Shown: positions 6,058-13,105 of the stretch, piece after piece
Layout of the letters: each line of letters starts with the position of its first letter
How positions within the stretch are numbered: position 1 is the stretch's first letter
Virus record (IMG/VR): IMGVR_UViG_3300042935_001072
Coordinates: 1 to 27,909 of that record
DNA length: 27,909 bases
Direction: 5' to 3' (one strand)
DNA from: a virus
The notes under the pieces: generated by a model
Told to the model about the DNA's origin: nothing
Databases searched by the model: none
The model's input: only the letters and a program-made list of their open reading frames with translations
Made by a program: the position numbers and the translations under genes

Positions 6058-6588
6058 TCATGCACCAGGCTTAGGAAGGGCACGCCATGCTGCTTCAAAC
6101 TTTGCAGCGTCTTTAGCCATCTCTGGAGAAAGTTCTATGTGCAACCACTTGCCGCCGAAACTTCCAGCATTATCGTCCTTTGTGAACAATTTCACACCTG
6201 CTTCGTTTTCGCCTCTTGAGCACCTGAAGCCTCTTCCGTAGCCCTGAACTTTGTCTTTAACGTCTTTGTCAAATGCATAGTCGTGAATCTCTTCAATTCC
6301 AAGTTCTTTGGTGTACTTAATAAACCAATCCCACATAGCAACTCCAACCTTGCGGTCTTCGTAACCAATATCAATTGCGGCTCCAGTTGCGTGAACTGAT
6401 AGCCACTTTTCCATTCCTGGGTCACCAATTTTTTTACCCTCTGTGTGAGAATTTCTCATCAAACGTGCGGAATAAATCCCCAGATTGCGGGTTTTCCAAC
6501 GTGCCGCACAAAGCGCATTTAATTTTTCCGTACCTGGCTGTGCGCCTTTTCCGTCAAAACTGGGGTAATAAGAATATTTTCTTGGCAT
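6058..6588 (-). CDS. Endolysin, M15-type peptidoglycan peptidase
   Basis: This 176-aa protein has the zinc-peptidase signature SVHATGAAIDIG (64-75), giving H66 and D73, and a second metal ligand H150 in KWLHIEL (147-153). These match the H-x(6)-D and H residues of the VanY/M15 and related D-Ala-D-Ala or L-Ala-D-Glu peptidases used as phage endolysins. There is no signal peptide and no separate cell-wall binding domain, so holin-dependent release is expected. GGAGG lies five bases before ATG 6588. The two holin-like genes lie directly downstream. The exact bond cut cannot be read from sequence. Confidence 0.8.
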   Translation of the reverse strand: MPRKYSYYPSFDGKGAQPGTEKLNALCAARWKTRNLGIYSARLMRNSHTEGKKIGDPGMEKWLSVHATGAAIDIGYEDRKVGVAMWDWFIKYTKELGIEEIHDYAFDKDVKDKVQGYGRGFRCSRGENEAGVKLFTKDDNAGSFGGKWLHIELSPEMAKDAAKFEAAWRALPKPGA

Positions 6589-6628
6589 TTGGCCTCCGTG
6601 GAATTTACGAACTCACCAATTTTACACT

Positions 6629-6796
6629 TTAATCTTCTTTTTTTAATGCAAGACCCAGGCCGTAAACGAATAAAGATACGCCAGATATCCAGAGTCCCCA
6701 TTTTTGAGTGTCTCCACTTAATGTAATTAACACAAGACCAGTACCGCCTAAAGTCCAAGCAAGGTCACTTATACCGTCTTTAAAGTTCTTAAACAT
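6629..6796 (-). CDS. Small two-helix membrane protein (55 aa)
   Basis: A short open frame not easily seen by length cutoffs: ATG at 6796 overlaps the TAA stop of the 704-aa protein (TAATG), with AGGAG six bases upstream. The product has two hydrophobic segments (AWTLGGTGLVLITLSG and WGLWISGVSLFVYGLGLAL) separated by a short polar turn DTQKW, with a lysine-rich end. It precedes the endolysin by 40 bases and could be another holin-type or anti-holin protein; that role is inferred from size, topology and place. Confidence 0.65.
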   Translation of the reverse strand: MFKNFKDGISDLAWTLGGTGLVLITLSGDTQKWGLWISGVSLFVYGLGLALKKED

Positions 6797-8910
6797 TATA
6801 TTCTCCTGGTTGTTGGTGGGGCAGAAAACAAAACAGCAACACCTATACCAATTATGACACGGCGACCACTAACTGGAATTGAAGAACCGAGAGGCACATA
6901 TGTGTCAATCGGACCCGAAAAGACGTTAATTTCAGATTCCATTGATTCTCTGACTTCGGTTGGGGCGTTCTGAACAGCCTCAACAAGTTGTGTTGCTTCT
7001 TCTGGAGTGACGTTAGTTATTTCAACAGCGTCAAAGATTTCTGTTGCTTGGTCCCCATCAATGCTCTCCAAGACTTTTGCACTAGTAGCAAGGTCTGTTG
7101 CTTGGTCTTCGGTAACTCCGTTTTCAATAACTGAGTCAACTGCAGCAGCGACCTGTTCTTCCGTAACTGTTTCTGATTCCAAGACATTGACCAGTTCTTC
7201 AAACTGCTCTTCAGTAAGTGGCTCATCTAAAACAGCATCAATAATTGCATCAAACTTCTCGTCAGTGATTGGCTCGTCAAACACCGCGCCAAGGGCTTCG
7301 GTGAATTGTTCAGTAGTTAGCGGCTCGTCAAAGACCGCCTGCACTGCGGCGTCAAACTGCTCGTCGCTAAGAGTCTTGGTGTCTTCAAAGACCGCGGCTA
7401 CTGCGTCTTCAAACTGAGCATCAGACAATGGACCATCAAAGACCGCCACAACTGCGTCTTCAAATTGCGCGTCTGACAACTTGGTTGGGTCTTCAAATAC
7501 TGCATCTACTGCAGCGGCAAAGTTCTCGTTTGACATGGGACCATCAAAGACCGATTCAATTACGGTGGCAAACTGAGTGTCTGATAGTTCTTGGTCAAGA
7601 AGCGAGTTAACAACAGCGGTTAGTTGTGTTGGTGTTTCGGCGTCTGCCACTAAGTCATCAACTGCGTTGGCAAGTCCTGCATTAGACATAGGGCCGTCAA
7701 AAATATCTGCAACAGCAGCGTCGGCTGCTTCTTGAGTGTCTACAGGAACAACTATCGCCGGTTCGTCCGTTTGTGTTGTTGTCTCTTGTTCTGGGGCATA
7801 TTGTGGTACCGAGGCGGCGGGTCCATCGCCTTCGGGGTAACTTTCGCTCGTGGGTGTCTCAACTGGGGTTACCTCCACTGGTGTATCAAATATTGTTTCA
7901 ATCAATATTGTTGTTGTAGTTGGGGAAATTGGTGTTTCTAGTTCTGGAACCGAGACAGTGGTGTTTTCTGTTGGAGGCATTTCAATGGGTGGGGGCACAA
8001 CATCTGGTTCAGTCGTTGTTGTATTATTAGGTGGTGAAACTATTGTTGTGCTTGTGGTCGTTGTGGGCACTATTGATGTACTTGTGGTACTAGTAGTTGT
8101 CGTGGTCGTAACAGGAGTTGCACTAACGGTATAAGTTTCAACCATTGACGAATAGACACCAAGTGTGTCGTTGTCTGCACGAACCCTAAATTGATACTCG
8201 GTTCCGTTTGTCAGGTTGTAAACAACAGCCCATGTATTTCCAGTTGAAATTGCATAGGAAGTTTCCCAGTTGTCATCGGAGAAGAAAACCGCATAGCGCT
8301 CTGGGTGTGCGTAGCCTTCGCCTTCTTCTGGTGCGTCCCATGAAAGAGCAACGCTCCCTTCATATGGGATTGCACGGAGGTTTGTTGGGGTCCTCATGGC
8401 TAATGGCGGCAAAGTAGTTGTAGTAGTGCTGGTTGTAGTGCTAGTAGTTGTACTGGTCGTGGTTGTCGTGGTACTAGTCGTCGTAGTGCTTGTAGTAGTG
8501 GGTGGAGCGTTTGTCGGAGCAGAACCCGATTCCACTACATACGAAGTTCCGGTCCAACTATTGGGGTTTCCGCAGCAAATGCTTGTACGAAGACGATAGG
8601 TTCCAGTTGCCTGAACATTGTAGGAAATGTAGGAATCCAAGCCGTAGTAGTCATCGTTTACGGCGAGAAGCGTGTCGTTACTGTCGTACAGCCACAGTTG
8701 GCTATCAATTCCATACTGCTGAGCGTAGGTTCTTAGGGTAAAGGTGGTTCCGGCGGCGAGTTCAAAGTAATAATCGTTTGGTCCAGTAGCGGTAAAGGTC
8801 GTGGGACCCTGTTCGCCAGAAGCAAGAGTTTTAGCGATTGGTGCAAATACTGCCAGAAATACAACAGGGACAAAAATCATTAGTCTTGTCAACTGTAAAA
8901 ATTTCTTCAC
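6796..8910 (-). CDS. Secreted surface repeat protein with PPC-like, FnIII and Thr-rich regions
   Basis: A 704-aa protein. I prefer GTG 8910, five bases after a GGGGG run, over the in-frame GTG at 8916. A signal peptide (KKFLQLTRLMIFVPVVFLAV, cut near AKTLASG) is followed by a PPC-like beta domain (about 33-130, with YYFELAAGTTFTLRTY and TGTYRLRTS), a Thr-rich linker (about 137-170), one FnIII domain (about 170-263), a second Thr/Pro-rich linker, then about ten copies of an 18-21 residue helical repeat (about 397-587; typical unit FDGPLSDAQFEDAVAAV). The C-terminus has a short hydrophobic segment (VIIGIGVAVLFSA) and RR. Such Thr-rich, FnIII-bearing exported proteins are typical of actinobacterial cell surfaces, so it may be host-derived. 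Placed in the lysis block, it may alter the host envelope or block superinfection; this is not proven. Confidence 0.7.
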   Translation of the reverse strand: MKKFLQLTRLMIFVPVVFLAVFAPIAKTLASGEQGPTTFTATGPNDYYFELAAGTTFTLRTYAQQYGIDSQLWLYDSNDTLLAVNDDYYGLDSYISYNVQATGTYRLRTSICCGNPNSWTGTSYVVESGSAPTNAPPTTTSTTTTSTTTTTTSTTTSTTTSTTTTTLPPLAMRTPTNLRAIPYEGSVALSWDAPEEGEGYAHPERYAVFFSDDNWETSYAISTGNTWAVVYNLTNGTEYQFRVRADNDTLGVYSSMVETYTVSATPVTTTTTTSTTSTSIVPTTTTSTTIVSPPNNTTTTEPDVVPPPIEMPPTENTTVSVPELETPISPTTTTILIETIFDTPVEVTPVETPTSESYPEGDGPAASVPQYAPEQETTTQTDEPAIVVPVDTQEAADAAVADIFDGPMSNAGLANAVDDLVADAETPTQLTAVVNSLLDQELSDTQFATVIESVFDGPMSNENFAAAVDAVFEDPTKLSDAQFEDAVVAVFDGPLSDAQFEDAVAAVFEDTKTLSDEQFDAAVQAVFDEPLTTEQFTEALGAVFDEPITDEKFDAIIDAVLDEPLTEEQFEELVNVLESETVTEEQVAAAVDSVIENGVTEDQATDLATSAKVLESIDGDQATEIFDAVEITNVTPEEATQLVEAVQNAPTEVRESMESEINVFSGPIDTYVPLGSSIPVSGRRVIIGIGVAVLFSAPPTTRRI

Positions 8911-8912
8911 AT

Positions 8913-8945
8913 ACACCCCCGTGCGTAATCTATTTTAGCACGAGG
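8913..8945 (-). promoter_or_regulatory. Hairpin that could sequester the ribosome site of the surface protein
   Basis: On the minus strand CCCTCGTGC (8945-8937) pairs with GCACGGGGG (8924-8916) in nine base pairs with one G-U wobble and a 12-base loop. The 3' arm holds the GGGGG that serves as the Shine-Dalgarno sequence. No U-run follows, so it is not a typical terminator. A shorter version, ACAC-GGGG-GTGT, lies at the holin-like gene start. Confidence 0.4.
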
Positions 8946-8952
8946 GAGGTTT

Positions 8953-9198
8953 CTACCATTTATCTACTGGGCATACTGCGTGAGCAAGACGAGTCTTGAG
9001 TGGCATAAAACAGCCACATTGAGAGCATTGTTTGCTTATTAGGTAGTGTTCGCAACCTTCACAGAGCGACATCCTGCGCTGTATTTCGTCAATGGGTGCG
9101 TATTCGGTATCTGGATTCACAAAGTCCAAAGGGGATACTTTGCCTGATTCTTGTCTTTCAGCGTTCTTGCGCTTCCATTGTTGCCACGGAGTTTCCAT
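8953..9198 (-). CDS. Cys-rich small protein, DUF6171-like
   Basis: The 81-aa protein has RRMSLCEGCEHYLISKQCSQ followed by CGCFMPLKTRLAHAVCPVDKW. The spacing C-x2-C-x(about 8)-C-x2-C-G-C-F-M-x-x-K-x-x-x-(about 5)-C-P-x-x-K-W is highly characteristic of small zinc-ribbon proteins that recur among T4-like, cyanophage and other marine phage tail regions (DUF6171 type, by recollection). The function is unknown. It follows the 67-aa protein after four bases and ends the tail-fibre block. Confidence 0.65.
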   Translation of the reverse strand: METPWQQWKRKNAERQESGKVSPLDFVNPDTEYAPIDEIQRRMSLCEGCEHYLISKQCSQCGCFMPLKTRLAHAVCPVDKW

Positions 9199-9202
9199 GT
9201 AG

Positions 9203-9406
9203 TTACTCTACAGGAGTTACGAAGTTCTGTCCATCCCAGATGTCGCCAATTTGGGCGTCATCAACAATACGAAGAACTGGATTGGATGCAAGAACTGCTT
9301 CCATCATCTGAAGATTGTCGCCATCCTGGAAAACGGCAAAAGGATACCTAAGTACGGCTTCGCCCTCCACTTCAATAACTAAAAATTTTATTGTTACATT
9401 ATCCAT
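9203..9406 (-). CDS. 67-aa tail-associated protein, copy 1 of 2
   Basis: This acidic protein (MDNVTIKFLVIEVEGEAVLR at its start, IGDIWDGQNF near the end) is a close paralogue of the gene at 12884-13087: direct comparison gives 52 of 67 identical residues with no gap. Both follow a FnIII plus Cys-rich gene, and both have an AAGGA or AAGGAG site and the same ATTTATGGATAAT start context. The W-D-G-Q-x-F ending resembles the W-x-G-x-x-W-type short motifs at the ends of phage fibre domains, and a role as a fibre assembly or tip partner is suggested by position only. Confidence 0.65.
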   Translation of the reverse strand: MDNVTIKFLVIEVEGEAVLRYPFAVFQDGDNLQMMEAVLASNPVLRIVDDAQIGDIWDGQNFVTPVE

Positions 9407-9415
9407 AAATTTTCC

Positions 9416-10843
9416 TTAAAACACTCCTTCGCAGGTACCACAGAATGTTGCAGTAATTGTACGTACCCCATTGCATGTAGTTACAATGAAGTTACCAGCC
9501 GCATATGTCGCAGGTGGACATGCTGAACAGGTGTCAACAGCCGCTTGTCTGAGAGCCGTTGTAAAGTTTCCAGGAGTGCCAGTGTAGAAATACTGGTCAC
9601 CATTGTACACAAAGTCTGCAGTATCGTTTGTTGTTGTATAAGAAGCGCAACTAGAGCAACTTACGCAACTTCCGCCAGAACATGCAGAATAAGCAGAGGT
9701 GCAGGCGGTTGTTCCATTTGAGTTGTAAATAGTTGACTCATCGTTACCACTTCTTGTCCAGGTATAGCAGTCTCTAGTCTTTGTTTGAGTGCTATTTGTA
9801 CCAGTACTTGGGCCGCAATCACATGCCGCACAAGAACATGACACCGAAGGACACGAGGCAGTGTTGTCGGGTGCTGCACCCAACACCCAACCACCATACC
9901 CAACCGCGGAGATTTCGCTGTATGGACCAGGAATGTTAAGACTGTTAACTGCTGCTACTCTTACTTTTGTTACGGTTGTCGTGTAGCCGGGGTTGAAAGG
10001 TTGAGAAGTAGTAAGGCCGTTGGTTGTTGCTACTGCAGTTGCAAAAGTGGAACCATCGTTAGTTGTTGTCTGATAGACGTACCCAGTAATCGCACTTCCA
10101 CCATTTGCGGTGGGCGCGGTCCAAGCCAACGTATCCGTAGTGCTAGCAGCCGTACCACGGGTCATTGCTCCTATTGTTGGTGCGCCAGGAACAATGTTTG
10201 TAACTACAACATCGGATGGCGTTGATGTAGTGCCTAAACCATTTGGTATGTTCCTTGCCGTAACTTTAAACCTATAAGACTCTCCGTTAGTTAATCCAGT
10301 TACAGATATTGAGGTATTAGCATTTCCTGTGTTTGAAGTAAACTCTATATAACTTGAATAAGGCGACGTGGCATATTCAACCTTGTAACCAGTTATGTCA
10401 GTAAAGTTTGGTCCGGTGTTTGCAGCGGCCGGAGGAGTCCACGTAACAGTTGATGATGTAACTCCATTTGGTGTTCCTTGAACATTGGTCGGCGTACCTG
10501 GAACAGTGGAAGGTGTAGCAGAAGCAGTTCCCGAGTATAAACCAGTTCCAACACTATTGACTGCCGCCACTCGGAAGTAATAAGTGGTTCCGTTAGTTAA
10601 ACCAGTTACGGTTGCCCCTGTTGAGGCATTAACACCGTCAGTAAATGTAGTAACGGCAGAAGCAAATGTTGCCGAAGTTGAATACTGAACAACATAGTCT
10701 TTAATTGGGGAACCACCATTTCTGGCTGGAACAGTCCATGTAAGAACAGATTGTGTGCTTACATTTGAAGTTGCACTAAGACCGGTCGGTTCACTTGGGA
10801 CAGTAACCATGCCCCCAATCATTCCCCCAATTACACCAGTCAT
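9416..10843 (-). CDS. Tail protein with three FnIII domains and a Cys-rich C-terminus, copy 1
   Basis: A 475-aa protein starting at ATG 10843 in a TAATG overlap with the upstream fibre gene. Three fibronectin type III domains occupy about residues 15-320; units such as SVLTWTVPARNGGSPIKDYV and TGLTNGTTYYFRVAAVNSVG are clear. The C-terminal 150 residues are a disulfide- or metal-rich module (CSCAACDCGPSTGTN, CYTWTRSG, GGSCVSCSSC, FCGTCEGVF). No signal peptide is present, which fits a virion protein and not a secreted host one. The same architecture is repeated at 13106-14524. FnIII modules are common on actinophage tails, where they are thought to bind cell-surface sugars or protein; the Cys-rich module may be the receptor-binding tip. 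Confidence 0.75.
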   Translation of the reverse strand: MTGVIGGMIGGMVTVPSEPTGLSATSNVSTQSVLTWTVPARNGGSPIKDYVVQYSTSATFASAVTTFTDGVNASTGATVTGLTNGTTYYFRVAAVNSVGTGLYSGTASATPSTVPGTPTNVQGTPNGVTSSTVTWTPPAAANTGPNFTDITGYKVEYATSPYSSYIEFTSNTGNANTSISVTGLTNGESYRFKVTARNIPNGLGTTSTPSDVVVTNIVPGAPTIGAMTRGTAASTTDTLAWTAPTANGGSAITGYVYQTTTNDGSTFATAVATTNGLTTSQPFNPGYTTTVTKVRVAAVNSLNIPGPYSEISAVGYGGWVLGAAPDNTASCPSVSCSCAACDCGPSTGTNSTQTKTRDCYTWTRSGNDESTIYNSNGTTACTSAYSACSGGSCVSCSSCASYTTTNDTADFVYNGDQYFYTGTPGNFTTALRQAAVDTCSACPPATYAAGNFIVTTCNGVRTITATFCGTCEGVF

Positions 10844-11748
10844 TATGTAAGTCCGTTACCGCTGATTATCCACGATGTTGCGGTTATCTTTAATAGAGTT
10901 GCCATGCCAAATGCCGCAAGAGTTCTTGAGCCTGTACCACCAGTCATGCTTGTTCCAGGACCTGCAAGTAAACATGTGTCTGTTGTTGTTCCATCCATTG
11001 ATAAAGTTAATGTTGCGCCAGAACCAGCAACAAAAACGATTGTTGTCCCAACTGGAAAAGCAACTTGAGGTGTACCACCAGTAGTATTTCCAGGAATGGT
11101 TATTGTGCGAGTTGCTGTTGAGTAGATGTGTTTTCCAGCATCGGCCGCAACTAGACGATAAGCACTTGTCGTGGTGGCGTTTTGTGGTAGCCCCATATAG
11201 CCAAAACCGCTAGTGCCAGTTGAGACTGTTCCAGCGGCAGGGTTTCCAGTAACATTTCCTGCAAGAGTAAGATTGCTAGCGAGTGCGGTTACGCCTGCAC
11301 CGTTTACGGTTACATCACCAGACAAAGTTGTGGCAGTGACAACACCGGTAGTGGTGGTTCCGAGCAATACCTGACCAGCAGTTGCGTTGGCTAATTTGCT
11401 GTGAGCAATAAGGGCCGAAGCATTGATGTCAATGTTCATGATAGTGCCGTTGAGAATGTTGGCTGAAGTAACAACCCCTTCTTCAATGAGCGCTAATTGC
11501 GGAGTCCATTCTGTACCGCTCCAAATGTAAATTTTGTTATCGTCCTTGAGGTAGCAGATTCTTCCCTTGTTCTCTACGCCAAGTGCTGGTTCGGTTAGAA
11601 CAATATTTGGGGCCGTGCCGGTAAACCCACCAAACGCAGCGTCTCTTTCATCCGAATCTTCAAAAACAATGAGCGCCTGGTCCATGAAGTACGTATTTAC
11701 ATCGGACGCATCAAGAATTTCGCCATCCTGAAATAGTTTGATTGGCAT
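10843..11748 (-). CDS. Tail fibre / minor structural protein
   Basis: A 301-aa protein with GAGGG upstream of ATG 11748. It opens with LFQDGEILDASDVNTYFMDQ, a typical fibre N-terminus, then an IYIWSGTEWTP segment, a Ser/Thr/Gly-rich beta region (NATAGQVLLGTTTTGVVTAT, VTVNGAGVTAL) and a C-terminal globular beta domain from about residue 200 (YRLVAADAGKHIYSTATRTI to SWIISGNGLT). That last domain follows the same layout as the end of the collagen-like protein at 14524-15318: a D-x-G-K-x-I strand, G-x-x-I-x-F strand and a final I-x-G. It precedes a FnIII gene in the same way, so it is the first part of a duplicated cassette. Confidence 0.7.
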   Translation of the reverse strand: MPIKLFQDGEILDASDVNTYFMDQALIVFEDSDERDAAFGGFTGTAPNIVLTEPALGVENKGRICYLKDDNKIYIWSGTEWTPQLALIEEGVVTSANILNGTIMNIDINASALIAHSKLANATAGQVLLGTTTTGVVTATTLSGDVTVNGAGVTALASNLTLAGNVTGNPAAGTVSTGTSGFGYMGLPQNATTTSAYRLVAADAGKHIYSTATRTITIPGNTTGGTPQVAFPVGTTIVFVAGSGATLTLSMDGTTTDTCLLAGPGTSMTGGTGSRTLAAFGMATLLKITATSWIISGNGLT

Positions 11749-11823
11749 TTAAGACCCTCTTGTTGGTAGAACTCAACTCAATTTTACGTTAATTCAACCG
11801 CGCAGAGGGTAAGTAGTTGCTAT

Positions 11824-12879
11824 TTAAAGTTCGTAAAAACCTTTGCCCCAAAGAGTCAAAAGACGAGTGAAGTATTTTTCGTACAGTAGTGCGTTGACGT
11901 CTAACCCAAAACGATTGACTGCATATTCTCTAATCGCTTTACGGTCAAGAGTTGGGGCAGCGACAGCAGCGTCAATAAATTGTCGCAATGTACGGCAACG
12001 AAAACCATTAACTCCGTGAATTACGTTTTCAGGAAAAGCGCCCCAGTCGGTTGTGATTACCGGAGTGCCACATGCCATCGCTTCGGCTACAACCAATCCA
12101 AATGGCTCGGTGTAAATAGTTGGCACAAAAGATGCAATCGCTCCGCCCATCAACTTGGCTCGTTCTTCTGTTCCCACAACACCCACGTACTCGCCGTAAT
12201 CGGGCACAGTTCCCTGTCCAGCGACTATGAGACGCTTTCCTAGGTGTCTGCAGACGTCTACGGCCACCTGATAGCCCTTACGGTCTATAAGCCGTCCTAT
12301 GAAGAGATAGTAGTCATCGGGTGTCTCTCTAAAAGGAAAGTCTTTTATGTCTACATGGCCTGGGATTACATCATCGTAAAACTGACCGTCTACGTCATTG
12401 GGGTTGCCAGCCGCTGCTCCGTAAACAACATGCATCCAGGCATAGGACTCAAAGACCTTGTACTTGGCAAAAGTCCCACCGTACCCAACTTCAAACTCTA
12501 CGGTCATATTGTTGGGGAAAGCATCAGCAATCACTTTGTGCGCCCGTCCACCAATAACACAAATAAAGTCTTTGGGCTGGATTCGCTTAGCCATCTCTTC
12601 AATGGCTGTGTTGTTGAACTTAACCCAGTGAGGCAAGGAATAGTCAAAAGACGCAAGGGAATAATGCTTGCCTTCCAAGGAGTCAAGGCGCTCCTGCTCG
12701 GAAATGCACATGATGTTCTCATCACAAGGCGCATCGGTGAATTCCCCACCGTAAAGAAAAACCTCATGATTGAGGGATTTCATCATTATTGCAAATTTAC
12801 GAACATTCTCAGTAAACGCGCAAGCCGTGAAATCTAGGGTCGTGTTTGCGTGAGGAAGACCTACTACATGAAATCTCAT
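11824..12879 (-). CDS. Glycosyltransferase, GT-B fold, GT4-like
   Basis: A 351-aa protein with the GT4 donor-site signature EPFGLVVAEAMACGTPVITT (258-277) followed by GAFPE, which includes the E-x7-E motif, and FIGRLIDRKG (193-202), the usual start of the C-terminal Rossmann domain. It begins MRFHVVGLPHANTTLDFTAC, an N-terminal domain of the same fold. The family transfers a sugar from a nucleotide or lipid donor to protein, lipid or another sugar. It lies between the two fibre cassettes, four bases after a 67-aa gene, and so may glycosylate the tail proteins or alter the host envelope; the acceptor is not visible in the sequence. Confidence 0.85.
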   Translation of the reverse strand: MRFHVVGLPHANTTLDFTACAFTENVRKFAIMMKSLNHEVFLYGGEFTDAPCDENIMCISEQERLDSLEGKHYSLASFDYSLPHWVKFNNTAIEEMAKRIQPKDFICVIGGRAHKVIADAFPNNMTVEFEVGYGGTFAKYKVFESYAWMHVVYGAAAGNPNDVDGQFYDDVIPGHVDIKDFPFRETPDDYYLFIGRLIDRKGYQVAVDVCRHLGKRLIVAGQGTVPDYGEYVGVVGTEERAKLMGGAIASFVPTIYTEPFGLVVAEAMACGTPVITTDWGAFPENVIHGVNGFRCRTLRQFIDAAVAAPTLDRKAIREYAVNRFGLDVNALLYEKYFTRLLTLWGKGFYEL

Positions 12880-12883
12880 GCGA

Positions 12884-13087
12884 CTACTCTACAGAAGATA
12901 CGAAGTTCTGTCCATCCCAGATATCCCCAATTTCAACAGAGTCAACTATACGAAGAACTGGGCTAGACGCAAGGACCGCTTCCATCATCTGAAGATTGTC
13001 GCCACCCTCAAAAACGGGGAATGAGTATTTGAGCACGGCTTCACCGTCCACTTCCACAACTAAAAATTTTAGTATTACATTATCCAT
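12884..13087 (-). CDS. 67-aa tail-associated protein, copy 2 of 2
   Basis: This is the paralogue of the gene at 9203-9406: 52 of 67 residues match with no gap, and differences are mostly conservative (I/V, E/D, R/K) but cluster also at 50-52. AAGGAG precedes ATG 13087. The stop lies four bases before the glycosyltransferase start. It probably has the same role as copy 1, specialised for the FnIII protein beside it, if the two act in pairs. Confidence 0.65.
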   Translation of the reverse strand: MDNVILKFLVVEVDGEAVLKYSFPVFEGGDNLQMMEAVLASSPVLRIVDSVEIGDIWDGQNFVSSVE

Positions 13088-13105
13088 AAATTCTCCTTAA
13101 AGAAA

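Noticed and set aside
7007-8599. Plus-strand frames rich in Val and Ser opposite the surface protein
   Set aside because: They mirror Thr-rich linkers and acidic repeats of the minus-strand gene and lack independent support.
8913-8945. Rho-independent terminator before the surface-protein gene
   Set aside because: The stem is real but no U-run follows, and its 3' arm is the Shine-Dalgarno sequence, so translational control fits better.
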